DNA of 53,212 bases. Source: JAMCRM01 sp041685075. GTDB lineage: Bacteria; Acidobacteriota; Terriglobia; Bryobacterales; Bryobacteraceae. Both the position numbers and the translations under genes were made by a program. The stretch lies in assembly GCA_041685075.1 (NCBI GenBank), contig JAWLGN010000003.1:1-53212 (forward strand), written 5' to 3'. The notes beneath the pieces were generated by a model. The model worked only from the letters and a program-made list of their open reading frames with translations. It was not told the origin of the DNA and did not search any database. Of the stretch, positions 40,182-48,996 are shown piece by piece (position 1 is the stretch's first letter; each line of letters starts with the position of its first letter).

Positions 40182-40979
40182 ATGCTGGATAAGTTGACTA
40201 TGTTCGAACCGGCCGAAGTAACTTCGGAAGTGTTCGCGCTTCCGGCCTGGTGCCCCGTGCCGGGGCTGGGAGTGTTGGCGATCAACGCCTTCGTCGTTCG
40301 CGGCCGCTGCCCCGTGCTCATCGACACCGGCACCGGCCCCCTCAAGGACGAGTTTCTGAAGAGCCTCGGTTCGGTCATCGACCCCGCGGACCTGCGCTAC
40401 ATCTGGTTGACCCATGCGGACCCCGACCATACCGGGGCGATCGAGCCGCTGATGGCGCTCGCGCCGCAGGCGCGCGTGGTGACGACGTTTGTGGGCGCGG
40501 CCAAACTCTCCTTCTACCGGAACGTTCCGCCGGACCGGCTCCACCTGATCAACCTGGGCGAGCGGCTTATGGCCGGCGATCGCGAACTCGTGGCCATGCG
40601 GCCGCCGGCCTACGACGCGCCCGAAACCATCGCGGCGTTCGACCGTACCACCCGCACGCTGTTCTCTGCCGACACATTCGGCGCCCTGTTGCCGGCGCCC
40701 GCGCCGACGGCGGCAGCGGCCTCGCCCGCCGCGGTGCGCGAGGGCGTGCTGGCCTGGGCGGCGGTCGACACGCCCTGGCTGGGGAGTGTCAACCAAACCA
40801 AGTTCGAAGCCACGCTGGAAAGCTTTCGCCGCCTGGACGCCCAGATCGTCTTAAGCGGCCATCTGCCACCGGCGACAGGCATGATGGATGCGCTGCTCGG
40901 GCACCTTGCCGCCGCGCCTTCCGCCTGCGACGCCACCGCGCCCGAGGACCCCGCGGCGGCGGCCATCAAAGCGGCGTAA
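40182..40979 (+). CDS. Metallo-beta-lactamase-fold protein with HxDxDH site
   Basis: A 265-residue MBL-fold protein. LIDTGTGPLKDEFL and IWLTHADPDHTGAIEPL are the fold's first motifs, and SADTFGALL and VLSGHLPP the later ones. In the metal site the canonical HxHxDH is H78-A-D80-P-D82-H83, so the second His is Asp, and RPPAYDAPET stands where a His motif usually lies. This recalls the oxygen-binding diiron branch (flavodiiron-like, HxExDH). Good AGGAGG before the ATG. The reaction is unknown. Confidence 0.8.
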   Translation: MLDKLTMFEPAEVTSEVFALPAWCPVPGLGVLAINAFVVRGRCPVLIDTGTGPLKDEFLKSLGSVIDPADLRYIWLTHADPDHTGAIEPLMALAPQARVVTTFVGAAKLSFYRNVPPDRLHLINLGERLMAGDRELVAMRPPAYDAPETIAAFDRTTRTLFSADTFGALLPAPAPTAAAASPAAVREGVLAWAAVDTPWLGSVNQTKFEATLESFRRLDAQIVLSGHLPPATGMMDALLGHLAAAPSACDATAPEDPAAAAIKAA

Positions 40980-41019
40980 AGCGGCGGCACACCCATCCTT
41001 GCGGAGTTCCGTGAATCGA

Positions 41020-42489
41020 CTACAGCCGACGGAGATGGTCGCGGAATAGCGATCCGATGCGCTCCGGTTCGGCGGACATGGGTGCCGCGGTCAGCCATAG
41101 ATGAACGCGGCGCCCACGGTTCGGCAGTTCGGACTTATGGATCAGTCGTCCACGCCTGACCAGCGACTCCCACCGTTTTGCGGAGCATGGGTAAACCAGG
41201 CAGCAGACGATCTCCCGCGAGTGGACCAGATTGGCATAGGCGAGCACTTGAAGCAGGTCGGCGCGATGCTGTTCGCGCAAGGCATCTGTTTGATTACGCC
41301 AATTGCCGTCCTGCAACTCCTCCCAGTGTCGCTTGTACTTTGCATCGATGATCACTGCGGCGTTTTCCACCTCCAGAACGAGGTCTGGTACGAGTGAGCG
41401 CTGTGTTCCGCTATACGACGGCTCCCATACCAGTGGGGCGACCGTTTCTCTACGCCTCCCGGTCCTTAGTACCCCGCCTGTTTTCTGAGCCACAGTGCGA
41501 AAGATGGTTTCTACCCATGCCTCGAAGAACTGCTCCATGGGCATCGTCCAGGGAATACCTTCGAGATCGCTTAGACCCGCTAATCCTCGTTCTTCTATGG
41601 TCCAGTTGATCGCCTGAAGACCATCCAGGAAGGGATCGCTCCGCAGCGGCTGTCTTCGCCAGGTCTGTAGTTCCCCGGCGGCCGGCCGGCGGGCGGAGAC
41701 ATTGCGGACTTGCAGGAGAAGCGATTCGGCCAATGCGATCAGACGATGCACAAACGCGCCCTGCTCACATTGCGTTTCAAGCGATCGAAGCTGTTTCTCA
41801 ACCGCAAAGCGGATGGCGCCCTTCAATTGTCGATCATCCCGCAGATCCGCAAACGTACAGGGCACGGCAAGAAAGTCGCCGCGGGGCATCAGCCGCGTTG
41901 CGTACTGCTCCCATTCGACGCGGCCCTTCGGCGCCGGACATATCTCGGTGGTCGTCTCGAAGCGGCGAGTGAGTTGGTCCAGCAAAGCTTTCAACCTGGC
42001 GAGAACCATAAGGGAGAGAACCCAGACGGGTACCCGGCGCTCCGATCGCCGCAGCAGAGGCAGCCTCAACGGTGCAGGGCTGATCAGCCACCCCATTTCC
42101 GCCAGCATCGGACCGATGCCGCTCCACGGAAATCTCGGCTGCACGAGGAGACCGAAGTCATGCCGCGCGGTCAGTGGGGAGCGCAGCGGGACGGCTCCAA
42201 CCGTCCCGTGTGACTCGATATGGAGTAGGACATCGGAACCGTCGTAATCCCGGTGAACGTCCACCTCCAGCAAGTCAAACAGCGGCAAATTCTGGTTAAT
42301 GAATTGCTCGGCAAGCCGCGCAGCCTGGGCCTGTGGGTTCGCCAAAGTCGGCATCCCGAATAGCTGGACCGCCGATCTGGTAACGCGAGTGAAATCTTGA
42401 AGCTCGAGGCAGATTTCCCGTGTCGGCCGTACGTGGTTGAGCGGCAAACCGGCCGAATGTTGCTGGCGCCTCAGAAGCCGTCGAGCCAC
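41020..42489 (-). CDS. McrC-like restriction endonuclease subunit
   Basis: A 489-residue partner of the McrB-like motor. The C-terminal half has the PD-(D/E)xK nuclease core: YSGTQRSLVPDLVLEVENAAVIIDAKYKRHWE with D369, D382 and K384, preceded by the McrC pattern MPMEQFFEAWVETIF. The N-terminal half (DFGLLVQPRFPWSGIGPMLAEMGW) matches McrC proteins. It overlaps the mcrB-like gene by 19 bases. McrBC systems cut DNA containing modified cytosine. This region is lower in GC than its flanks. Confidence 0.84.
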   Translation of the reverse strand: MARRLLRRQQHSAGLPLNHVRPTREICLELQDFTRVTRSAVQLFGMPTLANPQAQAARLAEQFINQNLPLFDLLEVDVHRDYDGSDVLLHIESHGTVGAVPLRSPLTARHDFGLLVQPRFPWSGIGPMLAEMGWLISPAPLRLPLLRRSERRVPVWVLSLMVLARLKALLDQLTRRFETTTEICPAPKGRVEWEQYATRLMPRGDFLAVPCTFADLRDDRQLKGAIRFAVEKQLRSLETQCEQGAFVHRLIALAESLLLQVRNVSARRPAAGELQTWRRQPLRSDPFLDGLQAINWTIEERGLAGLSDLEGIPWTMPMEQFFEAWVETIFRTVAQKTGGVLRTGRRRETVAPLVWEPSYSGTQRSLVPDLVLEVENAAVIIDAKYKRHWEELQDGNWRNQTDALREQHRADLLQVLAYANLVHSREIVCCLVYPCSAKRWESLVRRGRLIHKSELPNRGRRVHLWLTAAPMSAEPERIGSLFRDHLRRL

Positions 42490-43952
42490 TGCATGTAACC
42501 CCGAATGGATTCGGCAAACCCACTGACATACCCTTGCGCCAAGTACTCGGCCAACAGCGGTGCCAGACTCGTTCGCATGCTCACTCGCGCACGGTGCTCA
42601 TTTTTTTCGAGGAAATAGGAATGCCCAGGCACCAGCGCCAGTGCGTCATCCGGTGCGTGCTCGATGAATATCGAAACGATCTCCCGAAACGCGCGCTGGG
42701 CCAATGGACAGCCGTGCTCCGTCACAACTTCCAGACTCGGCCAAAGAGACAAGAACGCGAACCTCCGCCGGACCGCCACATCGAGAATCGCAATGCTCCT
42801 GTCGGCACTGTTCATAGTACCGAGCACGTGGAGGTTATCAGGGAGATAGAAACGATGGTGAAACGGATGGCCGAAGTCATAGGGAAGATCAATCTCGCGT
42901 CGCGACTCTGGATCGGGCTCGAACAGGTAGATGGCCTCACCGAGGATCTTTGCGAGGTCCGCCCGGTTAACCTCATCCACATGGAGCAGGTAAGGCTTTG
43001 TGGAAGCTGCGGCTTGGGCAGCCGCCTCGAGAAGAAAGCCTGGTTTTGGAGCGAAGCGGAAACCGAGTCCGCCATCGTCGCTGGCGCCCTGCTGCGCTGG
43101 TGCTAAGCCGCCGATGAAATTCTCGTACGTCGTATTCGGGTGGAATTGTACAGAACGTCCGCAGCCGGCGTAGTCCTCCGCCAGGATCTGGCGCGCCATC
43201 CTCGTCTTTCCCGTTCCCGGTGGCCCTTGGAGGACGACGAACCTGCGGTTATTCAGAAGTTCGAAAACCTGATCTTTTCTTGTCCTCGGCATCAAATGAG
43301 AGAACCACCCGGTCCGAACGCAATCCGCGTCTTGTTGATAGTCCTTCAGCGGACAGTAGCCACGTTCTTCGAACATCAGATCGAGCATGGCGGTTACAGC
43401 GGCGATCGTACCGTCACGGTTCTGGGTAGGCCTGTATGCCGCATACAGCACTCGACCATAGCGTTTGAAAACGCGCTCATGTGCAGACCATGCCCGCTGG
43501 AGGGGCTGGGGAATATCGATATCGATGCGGGTTGGGTCCTGCTTGGCCCAAGCGACCTGATCGCCCTGTCCGAATCGATGGTTCAACCAACGGCAGATGG
43601 CCTGTAGCTTCCGTGCATGGCCGGGGCGGCCCAGGATTGCCTCATCTGGCGCGAGCCCCTGAGTGCCGACGACCATGGCAACCAAACAGTGTTCGTCCTC
43701 CACCGGGAAAATCACGAAGCTCATGCCACTGTATGCACCGGCATCGGGATTCGATGCATGGATATAGGCCGCGTACGGCACGCCGGAATCGCTACCTCGC
43801 ATGTCGGGCGCGCGGAGTGCGACCGCCTTCTCGGCGCGCTTCGGGTACCGGCTGCCGAACAGGCATGCGAGTGCTTCTGTGTTCCTCTCTTTCCAGGAGT
43901 TCAGCGTTCTGGAGTGAATGATATCCACGAGGAGGTCGATAGCAGAGGCCAT
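42471..43952 (-). CDS. McrB-like AAA+ GTPase/ATPase with unusual N-terminal domain
   Basis: A 493-residue protein. Residues 1-200 form an unassigned recognition domain (SGMSFVIFPVEDEHCLVAMVVGTQG resembles the layout of MrcB_N/DUF3578). From 235 on it is an McrB motor: Walker A GPPGTGKT (243-250), NTTYENFIGGL, Walker B YLLHVDEVNRADL (321-333), MNSADRSI (sensor 1) and DVAVRRRFAF with arginine fingers. The MNxxDRS motif is diagnostic of McrB and suggests GTP. Together with the McrC-like gene it should restrict DNA carrying modified bases; the target depends on the N domain. Confidence 0.85.
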   Translation of the reverse strand: MASAIDLLVDIIHSRTLNSWKERNTEALACLFGSRYPKRAEKAVALRAPDMRGSDSGVPYAAYIHASNPDAGAYSGMSFVIFPVEDEHCLVAMVVGTQGLAPDEAILGRPGHARKLQAICRWLNHRFGQGDQVAWAKQDPTRIDIDIPQPLQRAWSAHERVFKRYGRVLYAAYRPTQNRDGTIAAVTAMLDLMFEERGYCPLKDYQQDADCVRTGWFSHLMPRTRKDQVFELLNNRRFVVLQGPPGTGKTRMARQILAEDYAGCGRSVQFHPNTTYENFIGGLAPAQQGASDDGGLGFRFAPKPGFLLEAAAQAAASTKPYLLHVDEVNRADLAKILGEAIYLFEPDPESRREIDLPYDFGHPFHHRFYLPDNLHVLGTMNSADRSIAILDVAVRRRFAFLSLWPSLEVVTEHGCPLAQRAFREIVSIFIEHAPDDALALVPGHSYFLEKNEHRARVSMRTSLAPLLAEYLAQGYVSGFAESIRGYMQWLDGF

Positions 43953-43977
43953 ATCTCACCGATATATCCAAGTACGT

Positions 43978-44006
43978 TTTATACCTGGTGGGAGCACGAA
44001 CTGCAA
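43978..44006 (-). promoter_or_regulatory. Probable promoter of the McrBC cassette
   Basis: Reverse strand: TTGCAG (44006-44001), 17-base spacer, TATAAA (43983-43978). Predicted start about 20 bases before the McrB-like ATG, with GGTGAG just before it. Confidence 0.5.
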
Positions 44007-44034
44007 GATCTGAGCCGGGGGTGGGCTGGGCCGA

Positions 44035-45234
44035 TCACCGTATCGGTCTGATCAAGCGGTGGCGGGGAGGGCCGCGGAGTGGCTCCGCGGCCCTGTCGCG
44101 AGGCGCGCGCGCTGCGGTCCGGAAGCGACGAGCCGCGCGGCGCGGGTATTGGGCGGGAACGAAGCCGCCGGGTTGCCAGTCCGGACGCGCGCCGAGGAAT
44201 TCGGGCGCGCGGGCCGCCAGGCGGCGATAGAGCTTCACGTATTCGCGCGCCATCCGGCCGGCGCTGAAACGCTCTTCGAAGATACGCCGGCAAGCGGCGC
44301 GGGAAATCGAGCCGACACGCTCCACGACGCATACGGCCTCATCAATGCTGTTGACGATCAGGCCGGTAACGCCTTCGTTGATAATCTCCGGCACCGAACC
44401 CATGGGGTAGGCGATCACGGGCGTGCCGCAGGCCATCGCCTCGATCATCACCAGGCCGAACGGTTCCGGCCAGTCGATGGGGAATAACAGGGCGAGGGCG
44501 TTGCCCAAAAACTCGTTCTTCTCTTTCTCGCCGATCTCGCCCACATACTCGATGAGCGGATGGTCGAGAAGCGGGCGAATTTGGGAGTTGAAGTATTCCC
44601 TGTCGACCACATCCACCTTGGCCGCGATCTTCAGGGGCAGGCCGGAGCGTTTGGCAATTTCAATCGCCCGGTCTGCGCGTTTTTCAGGGGAGATACGTCC
44701 CAGAAAGGCCAGATACTTGCCGGGCCGGATATTGGCTTGATACAGGTCGTTCGGCAATCCATGATAGACGGTCCCCATCCAGTTGGCCCAGGGTAGCGGC
44801 GCGCGCTGGGCGTTGGAGATGGAGACGACGTTCATGTCCCGGAACTCGCGATAGAGGGGCGCGAGATCGGCAATGTCCAGCCGGCCGTGCAGGGTCGTCA
44901 GGGAGGGAACCCGCCAGCGCCGTGAGAGGGGGAAGTGAAGGTAATCGATGTGGAAATGAACGACGTCGAAGCGCGAAGCCGACTGCGCCACCATCTCGAT
45001 CATCCGGATATGGTGGGCGAACGGGTCGGTAATCCTGTTGTTCTCGAATCGCAACGCTCGCTCGCATACCGGCTGCAACTCCGCGGCCGTGACCGAGTCG
45101 GCGCTCGCGAACAATGTTACCTCGTGACCCTGCTTTACAAGTTCGTCGGTCAGGTAAGAAACAACACGTTCCGTGCCGCCATAGAGTTTCGGGGGAACGC
45201 TCTCGAACAAAGGTGCAACTTGCGCAATTCTCAT
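44035..45234 (-). CDS. Glycosyltransferase family 4 protein
   Basis: A 399-residue GT-B enzyme. ATG at 45234 with AAGGAGGT ahead; longer in-frame starts lack a site. RIAQVAPLFESVPPKLYGGTERVVSYLTDEL is a typical GT4 start; the donor part has GRISPEKRADRAIEIAKRSG and EPFGLVMIEAMACGTPVIAYPMGSVPEII. The last 60 residues are Arg/Ala-rich and contain a perfect 11-bp hairpin (44069-44093), so the coding end may be eroded or overlap a terminator. Next gene on the same strand is the debranching-type glucosidase. Confidence 0.88.
   Translation of the reverse strand: MRIAQVAPLFESVPPKLYGGTERVVSYLTDELVKQGHEVTLFASADSVTAAELQPVCERALRFENNRITDPFAHHIRMIEMVAQSASRFDVVHFHIDYLHFPLSRRWRVPSLTTLHGRLDIADLAPLYREFRDMNVVSISNAQRAPLPWANWMGTVYHGLPNDLYQANIRPGKYLAFLGRISPEKRADRAIEIAKRSGLPLKIAAKVDVVDREYFNSQIRPLLDHPLIEYVGEIGEKEKNEFLGNALALLFPIDWPEPFGLVMIEAMACGTPVIAYPMGSVPEIINEGVTGLIVNSIDEAVCVVERVGSISRAACRRIFEERFSAGRMAREYVKLYRRLAARAPEFLGARPDWQPGGFVPAQYPRRAARRFRTAARAPRDRAAEPLRGPPRHRLIRPIR
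44069..44093. terminator. 11-bp perfect hairpin at the 3' end of the GT4 gene
   Basis: GGGCCGCGGAG and CTCCGCGGCCC separated by TGG. It lies inside the last codons of the GT4 frame and before the McrBC cassette; no T-run follows, so termination is only a suggestion. Confidence 0.4.
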
Positions 45235-45383
45235 ATCCAACCTCCTTCCGCGCGATCTGCCCGAAGGTGCGTCTCGAGACACACCCGGTAACGACTGGAA
45301 AGTGTGTGCTTGGGGACTGCAGGTGTGAATAGTCCCGAACCCCACAAGTGCGAAGCTTGCGGGCGCCAGGTAGCACTCCTATT
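45235..45383 (-). promoter_or_regulatory. 5' leader of the GT4 gene
   Basis: About 150 bases from the predicted transcription start to the ATG. Contains GGGACT/AGTCCC (45313-45318 with 45331-45336, 12-base loop). No small ORF stood out. Confidence 0.4.
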
Positions 45384-45384
45384 T

Positions 45385-45401
45385 ATGTCTTTATAAGACA
45401 T
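45385..45401. promoter_or_regulatory. Inverted repeat ATGTCTT-TAT-AAGACAT, likely operator
   Basis: Seven-base arms, three-base centre, lying exactly over the -10 box of the GT4 promoter. A bound repressor dimer there would block RNA polymerase. Confidence 0.6.
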
Positions 45402-45418
45402 TCACTCAAATTTGTCAA
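45390..45418 (-). promoter_or_regulatory. Near-consensus sigma-70 promoter of the GT4 gene
   Basis: Reverse strand: TTGACA (45418-45413), 17-base spacer, TATAAA (45395-45390). The strongest promoter seen in the window after that at 53125. It lies in an AT-rich island, and 45419-45559 beyond it shows no gene. Confidence 0.75.
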
Positions 45419-45559
45419 GGGTCCGCCGCATCGCTTGTAAGATGGAGGGCGTCTCGGCACAAACGCAGTTAGGGATGAACATTGAGGCGATGAAATGTTC
45501 TGTTCTTAGGGCGAGTTCGTTTGTGCAACTCGATGGATAGTAAGGCCGGGCAGGAAAAG

Positions 45560-47740
45560 CTACTTAATCACCACTACGTCCAGATCGCCAGAGCGGCGTT
45601 CGATATCCACCAGGACGGTCTCGGCATGGCGTTCGAGCACCAGGTCTACCGACGCCTGTCCCACCCTGAGGTCGCGGATCCGTACGAATTCGACCGCATC
45701 CGGCAGGGCGGGGTAGTAGAAGCAGACGCGCGACTCCCTGGCGCGAATGGAGAGCCCCAGGCAGGACTGCAGGATGAGAAACACGGCGCCGGACGCCCAT
45801 GCCTGCGGAGAACAGGCCACCGGGTAGAGAGTGGGGCCTTTTCCGGGTTCGCGGGCGAAACCGCAGATCAGCTCGGGCAGCCGGTGCAACTCCGTGAAGA
45901 CCGACAGATCCAAGAGGCCGGAGAGGATTCGCAGCGCGAGTTCCTTGTCGCGAAACTGCGTGACCCCCGCCGCGATGATGGCGTTGTCGTGCGGCCAGAC
46001 CGACCCGTTGTGATACGACATGGGGTTGTACCGCTTCTCGACGGTGGCGATGGTCCGGACACCCCAGCCGGAGAACAGGGCGGGCGAGAGCAGAGACTCG
46101 ATGGTGCTGCGCAGCCGCCCGGGCTGTGCGATCCCCGACCACAGGCACTGGCCGGCATTGGAACTGCGCACGCGGCACTGGCGCTTGACGCCGTCCAGCG
46201 CCAGCGCGTAGGTCGACAGCTCGTCGCACCAGAACTCGTCGTTGAACTTCTTCTTGAGGTGTTCGGCCGCGCGGCGCAGCTTGGCCGCGAGTTCGTCGAA
46301 CCCGAAGTCGCCGGCCGCGGAGGCGATTTTGGACCTGGCGGCGTAGACGTAGGCCTGGACCTCGCAGAGCGCGATAGGCCCGGAGGCGCTGCGCCCGTCG
46401 GAGTAGAACACGGAATCGTGCGAGTCCTTCCAGCCCTGCTGCACCAGGCCATGCTCGGACTTGCGGGCGTACTCGATGAAGCCATCGCCGTCGACGTCGC
46501 CGTAGTGCTCCATCCAGTCGAGCGCGGCGATGACGTTAGGCCAGATGGACCGCAGGAACTCCCGGTCCCCGGTCCGCTCATAATAGGCGCCGGCCAGCAC
46601 TAGAAACAGCGGCGTGGAGTCCACGCTGCCGTAGTAGCGGCCGAAGGGCACTTCGCGAAGCTGCGCCATCTCGCCGTTGCGGACTTCGTGCAGGATCTTC
46701 CCCGGTTCGGCGTCGATCTCGGGGTCGCGGTGGCTGGCTTGCGTGGCCGCGAGATACGCCAGCACCCCCCTGGCCAGGTCCGGCGCCACCCAGAGCAGTT
46801 CCGCCGCCGTGATCAGGCCATCCCGCCCGAAGACGGTGCTGAACCAGGGGACGCCGGCGTACGGGTAGGGGCCGGAGGACGTCGCCACCGTGAGCATTCT
46901 CAAATCGGCCAGGGAGCGGTTCAGCCAGTCGTTGAGCTGCTCGTTGGACGTGAAGATGTCCACCCCGGCCAGCGGGCACACCGTGCGGGTCTGTTTCAGC
47001 CGCGCGAAGCCCTGGTGGTGGTTCAGCGTCGAGCGATTTTCGCCGTTCTGCTCGCACGCGATGGTCAGCCGCACGGCGGTCTCCTCGTGCGGTCCGATAC
47101 GAATGGGCAGGGTCACGGCGGAATCGGTAAACACCGCTGTCGAAGCGCTGCACTGCACCGCGGTACGCCGGACGATGTTGTCGAGACCGCGGTAGGAGAG
47201 CACCACGCTGCCGTTTGTCACCGTGGGGGGGAGCAGGACGCCGCGCCTGGCCCGCTCCGTGCCGCGCACCTCGAAGATATCGGCGAAGTCGGCGCCGAAC
47301 GTGAAGGCCAGGTTGATTTCGACCGGTTCATCGCCGTAGTTGTGCGCCGTGACTTCTTCGAAGCACATGCCGTCCAGCAGGTACTTGGTGCGGTGGAGGT
47401 GGACAGTGCCGTTGGGGACCACCTGGCCGGAAGGCAGTTCCAGGTCGGGGTTGGTCAGGTCGATGACCAGCAGGAGGTTGTCCTCCCGGACGGCGGAACT
47501 CAACAGAAGCGGCCGCTGGCCGGCAATCTGCAACTCCAGGCGGGACAGGTAGCGGGTGTCCCGGCAGAAGAGTCCCTGCTGGCCGAAGCCCACCGGCTGG
47601 ATATCGCCGTAGCGGTCGAAGACGGCGAAGGTGTTGCCGTCGAGCAGCACCCGGGTGCGGTCATCGGCCAGCGACGACTGGGCGCGGATGTAGTATTCGT
47701 TGCCGAACTCGATGATGTCGGAAGGTTTTTGGTTCGCCAT
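45560..47740 (-). CDS. Amylo-alpha-1,6-glucosidase-like (glycogen debranching) protein
   Basis: A 726-residue protein from the ATG at 47740. The N-terminal domain (ADDRTRVLLDGNTFAVFDRYGDIQPVG, CRDTRYLSRLELQIAG) is GDE_N_bis type; the C-terminal part is an (alpha/alpha)6 barrel with YAGVPWFSTVFGRDGLITA, VQQGWKDSHDSVF and YHNGSVWPHDNAIIAAG, the usual order for these enzymes. It probably trims alpha-1,6 branches or related oligosaccharides. It lies on the same strand, upstream of the GT4 gene but separated from it by the AT-rich promoter region. Confidence 0.86.
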   Translation of the reverse strand: MANQKPSDIIEFGNEYYIRAQSSLADDRTRVLLDGNTFAVFDRYGDIQPVGFGQQGLFCRDTRYLSRLELQIAGQRPLLLSSAVREDNLLLVIDLTNPDLELPSGQVVPNGTVHLHRTKYLLDGMCFEEVTAHNYGDEPVEINLAFTFGADFADIFEVRGTERARRGVLLPPTVTNGSVVLSYRGLDNIVRRTAVQCSASTAVFTDSAVTLPIRIGPHEETAVRLTIACEQNGENRSTLNHHQGFARLKQTRTVCPLAGVDIFTSNEQLNDWLNRSLADLRMLTVATSSGPYPYAGVPWFSTVFGRDGLITAAELLWVAPDLARGVLAYLAATQASHRDPEIDAEPGKILHEVRNGEMAQLREVPFGRYYGSVDSTPLFLVLAGAYYERTGDREFLRSIWPNVIAALDWMEHYGDVDGDGFIEYARKSEHGLVQQGWKDSHDSVFYSDGRSASGPIALCEVQAYVYAARSKIASAAGDFGFDELAAKLRRAAEHLKKKFNDEFWCDELSTYALALDGVKRQCRVRSSNAGQCLWSGIAQPGRLRSTIESLLSPALFSGWGVRTIATVEKRYNPMSYHNGSVWPHDNAIIAAGVTQFRDKELALRILSGLLDLSVFTELHRLPELICGFAREPGKGPTLYPVACSPQAWASGAVFLILQSCLGLSIRARESRVCFYYPALPDAVEFVRIRDLRVGQASVDLVLERHAETVLVDIERRSGDLDVVVIK

Positions 47741-47859
47741 CGCTCTAGGCTGCCGTAGGGAGACCGGCTTGCAAGCCGCGTCCGCCGGCCGGGTGAGCAG
47801 GCCAGTAGGCGCCTGGGGCACTCTCTGTCAATCTTAATAGATGAGTTGGCTCGGCTCTG

Positions 47860-48441
47860 TCAAGCCGGCTGTTCCGTGGAACTTTCGGCGGGGCCCGCCA
47901 AGCCGCGCCGGGCAGCCATTTCACGCCCCATGGCGCGGCGCTCGGCATCCCCCAGGGATGATGCTGCCGCCGGGAAGACTTCTTCTTCCTCGAGGGAGAT
48001 GTGGCCGCGGTACATTTCCGAGAGTTCCGCAAGCAGGGAGGCCAGGCGCTCGGCATCGGGGCCGGCCAGCGTTCCGCCTTCCAGCCATGCGCGTCCCAGG
48101 CGGTCCACTTCGGCGTGGCGGCGGTCGGCCTCGGTATGCTGGGTCTCGAGGGCTTCCACCTTGGCAAGCACCGCGCGCGCTTCGGCATTCTCCAGTGAGC
48201 GCAGGCGGGGGAAGAGCGTCTGTTCTTCGTCGGCCGTGTGCTTCGGGGCGGCGTCGCGGAAGTAGCGGAGGGCCGTTTCGAGCGCCGCGCGCTGTTCGGA
48301 GTCGAGCGGCCCGCCCCGCGCCTGTGCGCTCACCTGCTCCAGTACCGCAAGGAACCGCTCGATGCGGCGATGGCAGTCGGTCAACAATCCTATGGGGTCG
48401 GTGAAACCGCTCTGCGGTTTGCCTCCGATGACGACGGGCAT
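47860..48441 (-). CDS. Hemerythrin-domain protein
   Basis: A 193-residue protein from the ATG at 48441. Four helices carry the diiron ligands: LLTDCHRRIERFLAVLEQV, AAPKHTADEEQTLFPRL, LETQHTEADRRHAEVDRL and MYRGHISLEEEEVFPAAA, with the H-x3-E pairs in HTADEE and HISLEEE. Such proteins bind O2 or protect iron-sulfur centres. The overlap-free gap to the glucosidase is 119 bases. Confidence 0.87.
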   Translation of the reverse strand: MPVVIGGKPQSGFTDPIGLLTDCHRRIERFLAVLEQVSAQARGGPLDSEQRAALETALRYFRDAAPKHTADEEQTLFPRLRSLENAEARAVLAKVEALETQHTEADRRHAEVDRLGRAWLEGGTLAGPDAERLASLLAELSEMYRGHISLEEEEVFPAAASSLGDAERRAMGREMAARRGLAGPAESSTEQPA

Positions 48442-48517
48442 GTACTCATTCTCGCCGCCCGCAAGCGCCCTGTCGGTGATCCAGGTTACATCCGGCCCGG
48501 CGGGCCCCGCTCCGTTT

Positions 48518-48955
48518 CTACGGCCGGCGATAGCGGAGGGCCAGGGCGGCGCCTCCGGCAACGGCCAGTACGATGAGCGCCAGCAGCAGCCAGTTGGCGC
48601 CGGTGGTGCCGGGTGCGGTGCGGTCCGCCTCGCCCGCGGCGTCTCCGGGGGCGGGGACCGGCGCCGGCGTGCCCTCCGCGCGCTGCTGGGCGCCAGAATC
48701 CAACCGGTCCGCCTGCTGTTCCCCGGGGGACCGCCCTCCCCAGGTCTCCTCGGCTCTTTGCCCCGGGGGTGAAATGTCCGCCTGGCCGCCCACGCCAGGC
48801 GTGCCGGTGAAATCCTCCCGTGCGCGGGGCGGGTCCTCGCCCCTGCCGGTGACGTTCGTTCCGGTGGCGCCCTGGCCCTCGGCGCGCTCTTCCTCACGCG
48901 CGCACGCCGCGAATAGCAGCAGCATCACCGCCGCCCATACCATTCCAACTCGCAT
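48518..48955 (-). CDS. Low-complexity lipoprotein with C-terminal membrane helix
   Basis: A 145-residue exported protein with lipobox LFAAC (Cys near residue 18) and a long Gly/Pro/Glu/Arg-rich middle (EDPPRAREDFTG, AEETWGGRSPGEQQ), then a membrane helix (WLLLALIVLAVAGGAALAL) and RYRRP. Both ends are membrane-linked, so it could tie outer and inner membranes. No family recognised. Confidence 0.55.
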   Translation of the reverse strand: MRVGMVWAAVMLLLFAACAREEERAEGQGATGTNVTGRGEDPPRAREDFTGTPGVGGQADISPPGQRAEETWGGRSPGEQQADRLDSGAQQRAEGTPAPVPAPGDAAGEADRTAPGTTGANWLLLALIVLAVAGGAALALRYRRP

Positions 48956-48996
48956 AGCGCCTCCGGGCGAAGCAGTGCAACCGGAGTGCCGTTGCG

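Noticed and set aside
45371..45410. CIRCE- or HAIR-type heat-shock operator (TAGCACTC, ACTCAA)
   Set aside because: Only half-sites are present; the second arms are missing at the required spacing.
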